From NCBI GenBank assembly GCA_022565335.1, contig JAIUMY010000010.1:1-51298 (forward strand): 51,298 bases of DNA. The letters are read 5' to 3'. The notes below the pieces were generated by a model. It made no database searches. It was given only the letters and a program-made list of their open reading frames with translations, and had not been told where the DNA came from. This document shows positions 44,236 to 51,298 of the stretch, piece after piece (within the stretch, counting starts at the first letter, position 1; each line of letters starts with the position of its first letter). This DNA is from Opitutales bacterium (GTDB lineage Bacteria > Verrucomicrobiota > Verrucomicrobiia > Opitutales > T3Sed10-336). A program made the position numbers and the translations under genes.

Positions 44236-46192
44236 CCCCCTCCAGGAACTCGCCCGCCTTGCTTCGGAAAACAAACCTGAGACCTTCGAACAATGGCTCC
44301 GCATCGGCATGGACTCGGGAGGGATTGCCGCCGGAGCGGAACGACTTCTGAGCGCATGCCGCAAACTTGTCGAGGACCATAACCTTCCCTGCGAAATCCA
44401 AAAAAGCGGTTCCTATGGCTACGCCTACCTCGACCCCCTCGTTGAAATTAAATCCAAATCCCTTCCCCCCGTCCTCTACGGGCGGGTAACCCCGGAAAAA
44501 GTTTCCTCTGTCACCCTGGATCATCTGTCCGCAGAAAAATTGGCCGACGACCATATCATCGCCAGTCGCCAATACGGAACCGCCCTCACCGACCCCACCC
44601 AGTCCATTCTCGTACTCGACACCTCCTGCGAAGAGGGCGATAAAACCAAATTCTTCCAGTCTTCCTTTCAGGACGAAATTGCCAGCAAACTTCCGGACTC
44701 CTCTCTTTCCGTTGTCCGTGCTCTGGACATGGGCATTTACCATGAGGGACTGGTCGTCCAATTGCTTCCCTCCCGCGTCACCTACACCAACGTATTAAGC
44801 CGGGACATTAGCCGCATCGTCACTACGTCCCTGGGTGAAAACAAAGTCCTCAAAGACCTCCTGTGGACCAAACCGGACCCGCAATGCCGCATCGTTTTAC
44901 GCAACTGCGGTCTACTCGACCCGGAGCACCTTGGCGAAGCCCTCGCCCGCGGAACTTACCGCGGTCTGGCCAAAGCGCTGGCCAAAAATTCACCCGATGA
45001 GGCCATCCGCGAAATTGAAGAAAGCGGGCTGCGAGGTCGCGGCGGGGCTGGATTCCCCACTGGCCTCAAATGGAAATTGACCCGTGAACCAAAGGCCGAC
45101 CGGAAATTCGTCATCTGCAACGCCGATGAGGGCGACCCGGGGGCCTTTATGGATCGGAGTATTCTTGAAGGGGATCCCCATGCCGTTCTCGAGGGTTTGC
45201 TGATTGCCGGCTATGCCGTCGGTGCAAACAAAGGCTATTTCTACGTTCGCGCCGAATACCCGCTGGCCATCCAACGCATCCAAAAAGCCCTCGAAGATGC
45301 CCGCCAATGCGGGTTGCTGGGAGAAAACATCCTGGGCTCCGGCTGGTCCTTCGACGCCGAAATCCGCCTTGGCGCAGGTGCCTTTGTCTGCGGCGAGGAA
45401 ACCGCCTTGATCGCTTCCATCGAAGGTTGCCGCGGCAGCCCCTCCCCACGCCCGCCCTACCCTTCGGTGGAGGGACTCTGGGGGTACCCCACCTGTATCA
45501 ATAATGTTGAGACTTTGGCCGCCGCCCCCTGGATCCTGGACCATGGCGCCGAGGCCTACGCCCAACACGGTACGGGCTCCTCCCGCGGGACCAAGGTTTT
45601 TGCGGTCACCGGGAAAGTCCAGAATGCCCAGTTAGTGGAGGTTCCCATGGGAACCTCTGTTCACGAAATCATTTACCCCATCTGTGGAGGCGTTCAGGAC
45701 CAGGCCCACATCAAGGGCGTCCAGACCGGTGGCCCCTCCGGCGGGATCATCCCGGAAAACAAACTGGAAACTCCGGTCACTTATGAAAACCTCATGCAAC
45801 TGGGCTCCATCATGGGCTCGGGCGGGATGCTGGTTATGGACGAGCGGGATTGCATGGTCGATGTCGCCGCTTTTTATCTGAAGTTCTGCGTCGATGAATC
45901 CTGTGGCAAATGCGCCCCCTGCCGGGTCGGCGGGTATCAGATGTTACAGCTTCTTCTGAAAATCACCAGAGGCCGCGGTAGCGTCGAGGATATAAAACAA
46001 ATTGAACGTATCTGCCAGTCCATGCAAAAAGCTTCCCTCTGCGGACTCGGCCAAACTGCGGCCAATCCGATCCTTTCCACCCTGCGGTATTTCCGCGATG
46101 AATACATCGCCTACATCGAGGGAGGAACCGCGTATGCCCGCAAACGCAAAAAACTCCTCAGCCAGGGGGAAAGCCTCCAACAAGCCAGCTGA
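44222..46192 (+). CDS. NuoF-like FMN/NAD subunit of NAD-linked [FeFe] hydrogenase (HydB/HndC-type)
   Basis: 656 residues from MKTNDPLQELARL, preceded by AGGAG. Residues about 28-100 and 127-215 look like two thioredoxin-like [2Fe-2S] domains in tandem, but the ligand cysteines are gone: SGSYGYA (about 62-68) replaces the usual TGCxGxC pattern. The FMN/NAD module is normal: GRGGAGFPTGLKWKL (272-286), CNADEGDPGAFMDRSILEGDPH (299-320), SLBB region, and the [4Fe-4S] motif SCGKCAPCR plus a later cysteine in SLCGLG. The C-terminal two-cluster ferredoxin domain usual in HydB/HndC is missing; the protein ends about 40 residues after the cluster domain. A frame starting at 44138 extends into the previous gene and is rejected. 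Confidence 0.92.
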   Translation: MKTNDPLQELARLASENKPETFEQWLRIGMDSGGIAAGAERLLSACRKLVEDHNLPCEIQKSGSYGYAYLDPLVEIKSKSLPPVLYGRVTPEKVSSVTLDHLSAEKLADDHIIASRQYGTALTDPTQSILVLDTSCEEGDKTKFFQSSFQDEIASKLPDSSLSVVRALDMGIYHEGLVVQLLPSRVTYTNVLSRDISRIVTTSLGENKVLKDLLWTKPDPQCRIVLRNCGLLDPEHLGEALARGTYRGLAKALAKNSPDEAIREIEESGLRGRGGAGFPTGLKWKLTREPKADRKFVICNADEGDPGAFMDRSILEGDPHAVLEGLLIAGYAVGANKGYFYVRAEYPLAIQRIQKALEDARQCGLLGENILGSGWSFDAEIRLGAGAFVCGEETALIASIEGCRGSPSPRPPYPSVEGLWGYPTCINNVETLAAAPWILDHGAEAYAQHGTGSSRGTKVFAVTGKVQNAQLVEVPMGTSVHEIIYPICGGVQDQAHIKGVQTGGPSGGIIPENKLETPVTYENLMQLGSIMGSGGMLVMDERDCMVDVAAFYLKFCVDESCGKCAPCRVGGYQMLQLLLKITRGRGSVEDIKQIERICQSMQKASLCGLGQTAANPILSTLRYFRDEYIAYIEGGTAYARKRKKLLSQGESLQQAS

Positions 46193-46226
46193 CCATGCCT
46201 TCCACCTTTCTCAACCCCTATCCACC

Positions 46227-47981
46227 ATGTCCGTAACCGCTACCATCAATGGTCTCGAAGTCACCGTCCCGGAGGGAACTTCCATTCTCGAAGCCGCCCG
46301 TCAGGTTCAAGTCCGCATTCCAACCCTTTGCAAACACCAGGATCTCTTCCCCTCCTCCGCCTGTGGACTCTGTATCGTCAAAACCGGTACCGGTAAAAAA
46401 ATGCCGCGCGCCTGCGCAACCGCACTGGAAGAAGGCATGGACATTACCACCCACGATGCCGAACTTACCGAAGTGCGCCGGGCCACCCTGGAACTGATCC
46501 TCTCCAATCACCCCAACGCCTGCCAGACCTGCGGACGCAACGGGGATTGCGAACTGCAGGACCGCGCCGGGGAATTTGGTATTCGCCAGGACTACCTGCC
46601 CCGCCGGGTCACCGATTTGCCCTGCGACGATTCCACCGGCTCGCTCATCCTGGATTTCAGCAAATGCATTAAATGCGGACGCTGCGTACAAGTCTGCCAG
46701 GAAGTGCAGAATGTCTGGGCCCTTTCCTTTCTCGACCGGGGAATCAATACCCGTATGGCCCCCGCCGGCGATATTACCCTCGCCGAATCACCCTGTATCC
46801 GCTGTGGCCAATGCTCCGCCCACTGCCCTACCGGGGCCATTGTCGAAAACGACGAAACCGCTACCGTTTGGGAGGCCCTGCGCGATCCCGGGAAAATTTG
46901 CACCGTCCAAATTGCCCCGTCCGTGCGGGTCGCTCTGGGTGAAGCCTTCGGACTGCCTCCGGGAACCAACTTGACCGGAAAGATTTACTCGGCCCTGCGA
47001 CGTCTCGGCTTTAAAGCTATCTTCGATACCACTTTTGCCGCCGATTTAACCATAATCGAAGAGGCCTCGGAGTTTGTCGCCCGCTTTGTTGAAGGGAAAG
47101 GGGAATTGCCTCTGATTACCTCTTGCTGCCCTGCCTGGGTGGATTATCTGGAGAAAAATTTTAGCGACCTGATCCCCCTTTTCTCCACCGCCAAGTCCCC
47201 CCAGCAAATGCTCGGGGCCTTGGCCAAAACCTATTATCCAGAGAAAACCGGCCTGCCCGCCGATCAGATCTATCAGGTTTCCATCATGCCCTGCACCGCC
47301 AAAAAATACGAACTGGAACGCACCGAGGAAATGCAGTCCTCCGGCCGCCCGGATGTCGATGTGGTGCTCACCACCAGAGAATTTGCCCGCATGATTAAAC
47401 AATCGGGGGTCGATTTCCTCAATCTCCCGGACGAAAAAGCGGACTCTCTCCTCGGCGAATATTCGGGCGCGGGCTTGATTTTCGGAAATACCGGCGGAGT
47501 CATGGAAGCCGCCCTGCGTACCGCATTTAATAAAGTCACCGGAGAAAACCTGCCCCCCGAAGGAATAAACATTACGCCGGTCCGCGGACTGGAAGGGATC
47601 AAAACCGCCACCATCCCGGTCGCTGATACCAAGGTCCGGGTGGCCGTTGCCCATGGTTTGGCCAATGTCGAAAATCTCCTTCTCCAAGTTCGCGAGGCAC
47701 GGGACCAAAACAAACCGCCCCCATGGCATTTTATTGAAGTCATGGCTTGCCCCGGGGGCTGCATCGGCGGAGGCGGACAACCTTACGGAGTCTGCAACGA
47801 AGTCCGGCAAAAACGTATGCAGGGACTCCTTGATACCGACGAAAAAATGGCCCTCCGGTTTTCTCACGAGAACCCGGAAATCCTCCAGGTTTACGACGAA
47901 TTCCTCGGAGAACCCCTGACCGGAAAGGCCCACGAGCTTTTACATACCTCCTACCAACCCCGCCCCATTTATCAGAAATAA
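46227..47981 (+). CDS. hydA: [FeFe] hydrogenase catalytic subunit, group A3 type (HydA/HndD)
   Basis: 584 residues. N-terminal [2Fe-2S] domain (C35, C46, C49, C63), His/Cys3 [4Fe-4S] segment HPNACQTCGRNGDC (95-108), two [4Fe-4S] clusters (CIKCGRCVQVC 147-157; CIRCGQCSAHCP 190-201), and the H-cluster motifs L1 TSCCPAW (298-304), L2 MPCTAKK (354-360) and L3 EVMACPGGCIGGGGQPY (504-520), all with their cysteines. With the NuoE- and NuoF-like subunits it forms the HydABC type that couples H2 to NADH and probably ferredoxin. The frame reaches back to 46002 inside the previous gene; 46227 is the start of the conserved sequence. Maturases HydE, F and G are not in the window. Confidence 0.95.
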   Translation: MSVTATINGLEVTVPEGTSILEAARQVQVRIPTLCKHQDLFPSSACGLCIVKTGTGKKMPRACATALEEGMDITTHDAELTEVRRATLELILSNHPNACQTCGRNGDCELQDRAGEFGIRQDYLPRRVTDLPCDDSTGSLILDFSKCIKCGRCVQVCQEVQNVWALSFLDRGINTRMAPAGDITLAESPCIRCGQCSAHCPTGAIVENDETATVWEALRDPGKICTVQIAPSVRVALGEAFGLPPGTNLTGKIYSALRRLGFKAIFDTTFAADLTIIEEASEFVARFVEGKGELPLITSCCPAWVDYLEKNFSDLIPLFSTAKSPQQMLGALAKTYYPEKTGLPADQIYQVSIMPCTAKKYELERTEEMQSSGRPDVDVVLTTREFARMIKQSGVDFLNLPDEKADSLLGEYSGAGLIFGNTGGVMEAALRTAFNKVTGENLPPEGINITPVRGLEGIKTATIPVADTKVRVAVAHGLANVENLLLQVREARDQNKPPPWHFIEVMACPGGCIGGGGQPYGVCNEVRQKRMQGLLDTDEKMALRFSHENPEILQVYDEFLGEPLTGKAHELLHTSYQPRPIYQK

Positions 47982-48000
47982 GAACGTCTCCGGCTACTCC

Positions 48001-50064
48001 ATGCGCCCCCTCCCCGGCCAACTTTGCCTAAGCCTTTGCGCACTCGGGAGTCTTTTTGCCGCAACTGTGGGTCTTGGGGACAGCCCCCTCACAGAGACCG
48101 AACCACCCCTGGAACTGCCCCCTTACCAAGTCATTGCCGCCCAAGGCCCCCAAACCACCGGTTTATCCTCCGGAGTCGTCCGATCTCCCCTGCCCACGGG
48201 CCGCCCGGTTTTCCGCGAAGCCCTCGCTCCGCTTCCGGGCCTGGTCATTCAAGATAGCTTTGGCGGACTTGAACCACCCCGTATCAGCGTGCGCGGGTCA
48301 GGTCTGCAAAGCGCCCCCGTCAGCCGCGGATTACAACTCTCGCTTAACGGCTTTCCCGCCACCTTCGCCGACGGGTCTTTTAACCTCGGCCTTCTGGAAA
48401 CCTCCTGGTGGGATTATGCCGAGCTTAAACCCGGACCCGCCGCCGGAGTTTCCGCCCTCGGCGGAGCCCTCTCTCTCTGGACTGACGAGGAAATCCTGCC
48501 AACTCATCGGCGTTGGTTGGTCGGCGCCGGGTCCTACCAAACCTACTACGGCTCCCTCGGCGGAGGCTGGCATAACGTAGACCACCGCCTTGCCCTGGTC
48601 GCCGGAACATTTCAAACCGATGGGTGGCGTAACCACGCCCAACAGGACCGAAACAGCTTCCTCATCAACCACCAATGGAATCCTTCCCGGCCCGGTCGAT
48701 TGCTTACCCAATTTCTCTTCTCCCGTCCCCGTCTCCAAATTCCCGGCCCCCTGGCCAAAGAAACGGCCCTGCACTCGCCCAAAGAAAACATTCCCCGGGT
48801 CGAAACCGACCGACCACACCGGGATACCCGCTATGGGCAAGCCGCTACCCGCTGGCAAATCCCCACCGACACCGGTCACCTTTCCCTCGGCACCGCGCTG
48901 GCCTTTCATCGCGATGACTTTCGCCAACTCCTGCCCAACGGCATCACCCGCACCGAAGGCGGCGACCTTCATCTCTTCGGTGACCTTCGCTGGGAAGGAA
49001 AAACCTTCGTCCCCTCCACCACCGACTTGAATTTTCTTTTTCAGGCGGGTTACCGTGAAGCCCGCCGGTACCGAAACCAACAAGGCCAACGCGGCCCCTT
49101 GATTGGCGACCAGCGGCAAAAACCTCTCAGCTTCCAAGCCGCCGTTGATCATCGACTGGAGATCACCGAAAATCACCAGTGGGAAGCCGGGTTCACCTTC
49201 CTTGGCGCCCGGCGCAAATTGACCGAACGCCTTCCTGGCCAGGCCGGCACTCCCAATGATTCCTCCCTGAACCTACAACAAACCAAAGTAGCCCCCCGCA
49301 CTGCCTGGACCTGGACTTTTACCGAAAACCAATCCCTCACCGCCAGCCTTGCCCGCAGTTACGAACCCCCGACTTTCGACGACCTTGTTTTCACCACCGG
49401 CCCCATACCCGCCCGGGAACTCAGCAGCCGCCCCCTGGCCTGGCAACGGGCGGATTCTTGGGAACTCCTTTGGAACAGTCGGCAAAATACCGTCGATTGG
49501 ACCCTGCGAGGATTTTACAGCCGCTGGAAAAACGAATTTCTGCGCCTGGCCCGCGAAGATGGCACCCCCCGCGGCACGGTCAATGCCGATCGCACCCTCC
49601 GATACGGACTGGAGCTTTCCGCCAACTGGACGATCTTTCAGGACGATCTACGCGAGATGACCTTGCAGGCCAATGCCCAAAGCAGCCGCATTCGTTTTGA
49701 TGACGATCCTGTTTACCACCACAACCGCCTCGGTGGAACTCCCCCCCACAGCGGTCACCTCGCTCTGGTCAACCGCTGGGAAAATTGGTTCTTCACCCCC
49801 TCCCTTCAATGGCAAGGCGGTCCCACCTACGCCGACCACCAGAACAGCCTTTCCTTCGGCTCCCATTGGCTCACCAATCTCGCCTTCGGCTGGGAAGACC
49901 CCGAAGGCTGGAGCATTCGCATCCATCTCCTAAACCTCTTCGACCAAGACCACATCGCCAGCTCCGCCGGCCTCCTCGACAACGCCAACGCCGACCCCTC
50001 CACCACCATCTTCCTCCCCGGCCCCCCTCGCCGCCTCGAAATCCAAACCACCCACCAATGGTAA
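48001..50064 (+). CDS. TonB-dependent outer-membrane receptor
   Basis: 687 residues. Signal peptide (to about residue 26), a short linker with a TonB-box-like LELPPYQVIAAQGP, then the plug (about 55-150; PLPGLVIQDSFGGLEPPRISVRGSGLQSAPVSRGLQLSLNGFPA) and a 22-strand-type barrel with many aromatic strand ends, closing at FLPGPPRRLEIQTTHQW. The plug resembles FecA/ferric-siderophore receptors. The start lies 19 bp after hydA on the same strand with no terminator between, so it may be read from the hydrogenase promoter; iron supply for the [FeFe] enzyme would make sense but is inference. Confidence 0.93.
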   Translation: MRPLPGQLCLSLCALGSLFAATVGLGDSPLTETEPPLELPPYQVIAAQGPQTTGLSSGVVRSPLPTGRPVFREALAPLPGLVIQDSFGGLEPPRISVRGSGLQSAPVSRGLQLSLNGFPATFADGSFNLGLLETSWWDYAELKPGPAAGVSALGGALSLWTDEEILPTHRRWLVGAGSYQTYYGSLGGGWHNVDHRLALVAGTFQTDGWRNHAQQDRNSFLINHQWNPSRPGRLLTQFLFSRPRLQIPGPLAKETALHSPKENIPRVETDRPHRDTRYGQAATRWQIPTDTGHLSLGTALAFHRDDFRQLLPNGITRTEGGDLHLFGDLRWEGKTFVPSTTDLNFLFQAGYREARRYRNQQGQRGPLIGDQRQKPLSFQAAVDHRLEITENHQWEAGFTFLGARRKLTERLPGQAGTPNDSSLNLQQTKVAPRTAWTWTFTENQSLTASLARSYEPPTFDDLVFTTGPIPARELSSRPLAWQRADSWELLWNSRQNTVDWTLRGFYSRWKNEFLRLAREDGTPRGTVNADRTLRYGLELSANWTIFQDDLREMTLQANAQSSRIRFDDDPVYHHNRLGGTPPHSGHLALVNRWENWFFTPSLQWQGGPTYADHQNSLSFGSHWLTNLAFGWEDPEGWSIRIHLLNLFDQDHIASSAGLLDNANADPSTTIFLPGPPRRLEIQTTHQW

Positions 50065-50417
50065 CCCCCGTCAATATTTAAGTCCGTCGAACCTAATTTT
50101 TAAATTCAGGGATTTTACCCAAATCATTTTGTCCGCAAGAAGCGCACGCTATCCCTCTATCCCCGCGATCATTTCCAATACCCTAATTGGTTGGCTTTGA
50201 TATCTTGAATGCAGATTGATGGATATTATCGGGTCGGTTGAGTCTGAATGGCCTTGAGCAGACACTGCCAACAAAATCCTCCCTTGGTTGAACGAAGCAT
50301 CTCAGGAACAGGGAACAGTTTGTTCATCTCAAAAAGCTGTCATTTAAGGCACCATTGTCCACCCATTGGCGCTCAATCAGGCTCAAAGAATTTCAGCGAG
50401 AATCAACTGGTTATGGA
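50065..50417. other. Noncoding stretch, no gene assigned
   Basis: About 350 bp between the TonB receptor and the RAYT gene. Reading frames here are short and interrupted. One (50248-50469, plus) runs into the 3' end of the RAYT gene and has no ribosome binding site. Some A/T-rich stretches near 50090-50135 are unremarkable. It may contain decayed gene remnants. Confidence 0.4.
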
Positions 50418-51298
50418 TTACTTTTTATTAAAGCGGAAACGACTTGGCGTGAAATGTCCTGGGAGTTGAGTGGGATGGGATAGACAGGGACGCCGTATCT
50501 TGACCGAAAGGCAGCTGCGGACCTTATCCAGGAATTTCAGAACGAAGGTCTCGCTCCCGAAAACCGCTCCTCTGGTTAGAGGAGCAAATAGACGTTCGAT
50601 CTCTCTACGATTAGCATCACCTCCCGTTTTCTCGCTGAGCAAACGAGTAATCTCTGCCTGTGTCTCTTGGTCATCCAGGTGACCTTTCCCTTCCCGCGGC
50701 ATTCGCCCCTGTCCCAGCACCAGCATCCGGTAAAACCGCAACACATCACTTCCCGTATCCTTATCTATCGCATCGACAATATATCCCAACTCAGTCATTG
50801 GCTCTCCCGCCATCACGGACTCTCCGAAACCACTATAGGCATATTTGCCCGGATCATCCACCAGTCCCGCCCGCACCGGATTCAGGTCAATGTAAGCCGC
50901 CACCACCTTCAAGGCATTGGCACGCCCCTCCACCAGGACACTCTTGAACTTCTCACTCCACAGCGGACCATAGCGCCGGTATTCACTGTTGTACCAGATA
51001 CTCACCCGCTGTTTGAAGGTTTTCACAAACTCCGGCAGATTGTGCATCCGCTTATGCAAGGCCGCGCGGAGTTCCTCAGCCTCCTTGCCTCCCTGTTCCA
51101 GCGTCCGCTGCACCTGTTCCACTGAATTTGGCGCATAAGCTATCGAGCGGGGAGACTTCCGCAAATGATTATTCTCCCCGTGCAAATGCCCATACCGCTC
51201 CACCAACTCCTCGTCGGTCAGCTCAATTCCCTCCGCAGCGGGCACTTCCACCAGAATATGGAAGTGATTGGCCATCATACAGTAGGTCAGAACCTTGA
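50418..51298 (-). CDS. REP-associated tyrosine transposase (RAYT), partial at right edge
   Basis: The frame continues past the window end (KVLTYCMMANHFHILVEVP), so the N-terminus is missing and the ATG at 51278 is internal. NHFHIL holds the HUH histidine pair of the Y1 transposase family. The following helical part and YGPLWSEKFKSVLVEGRANALKVVAAYIDLNPVRAGLV match the transposase Y1 core. Residues from about 165 onward form the RAYT-type C-terminal extension ending FTPSRFRFNKK. RAYTs act on short palindromic repeats; the inverted elements at 39.1-39.8 kb could be substrates, but this is not shown. Confidence 0.88.
   Translation of the reverse strand, partial: KVLTYCMMANHFHILVEVPAAEGIELTDEELVERYGHLHGENNHLRKSPRSIAYAPNSVEQVQRTLEQGGKEAEELRAALHKRMHNLPEFVKTFKQRVSIWYNSEYRRYGPLWSEKFKSVLVEGRANALKVVAAYIDLNPVRAGLVDDPGKYAYSGFGESVMAGEPMTELGYIVDAIDKDTGSDVLRFYRMLVLGQGRMPREGKGHLDDQETQAEITRLLSEKTGGDANRREIERLFAPLTRGAVFGSETFVLKFLDKVRSCLSVKIRRPCLSHPTQLPGHFTPSRFRFNKK

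Noticed and set aside
47046-47933. 295-residue minus-strand frame
   Set aside because: Antisense to the H-cluster domain of hydA.
48331-49176. 281-residue minus-strand frame
   Set aside because: Antisense to the TonB receptor; Gly-rich composition is a mirror effect.

Overview
The window reads as a chromosomal segment of a Gram-negative bacterium, most likely Verrucomicrobiota of the Opitutae type. This placement is an inference from gene content: a TonB-dependent receptor, a TorF-type porin, a pilMNOPQ-like set without its motor, a bifurcating-type [FeFe] hydrogenase and Ala/Glu-rich extensions on ribosomal proteins. No 16S rRNA or other decisive marker is present. A related PVC phylum is not excluded. 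Many genes lack a clear Shine-Dalgarno sequence.

Layout. 1-5.2 kb: a noncoding repeat, an ABC transporter ATPase of the MsmX/UgpC type, rpmG (L33), a large unrecognised protein, an ECF sigma factor with its overlapping membrane partner (probable anti-sigma), and tRNA-Val(GAC). 5.3-24.4 kb, all on the minus strand: one long str-S10-spc-alpha run in the order rpsL, rpsG, fusA, rpsJ to rplB, rpsS, an inserted exported protein, rplV to rplO, secY, adk, map, rpsM, rpsK, rpsD, rpoA, rplQ. tuf, rpmD, infA and rpmJ are missing from their usual places. 24.6-30.6 kb, minus: a six-gene pilM-N-O-P-like/secretin cluster ending in an unrecognised acidic-tailed exported protein. 30.8-34.0 kb, minus: gap-pgk-tpiA (lower glycolysis). 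34.1-38.6 kb: an ABA4-like membrane protein (minus), then a single-pass unknown, argA, a TSUP transporter and ruvB (plus).

38.6-39.9 kb has no credible gene. It carries a noncoding repeat also found at the left edge of the window, and a compact element bounded by 19/20-matching inverted ends with nested inverted repeats. 39.9-43.6 kb, minus: TorF-family porin, an exported unknown, an NYN-domain RNase-like protein and prfA. 43.6-50.1 kb, plus: a near-consensus promoter drives a three-subunit NAD-linked [FeFe] hydrogenase (NuoE-, NuoF- and HydA-like), followed after 19 bp by a TonB-dependent receptor. The right edge holds a REP-associated tyrosine transposase (RAYT) that runs out of the window.

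How it fits together: the centre is housekeeping (translation, secretion, transcription, glycolysis). The hydrogenase implies fermentative or anaerobic H2 metabolism fed by NADH and probably ferredoxin. The observations most worth following are the hydrogenase NuoF-like subunit whose two N-terminal thioredoxin-like segments lack cluster ligands, the exported protein inside the S10 operon, the secretin with a 12-copy pentapeptide tail, the structured element at 39.4-39.7 kb, and the matched hairpins bracketing the sigma/anti-sigma pair. I did not find a clearly new multi-gene system.
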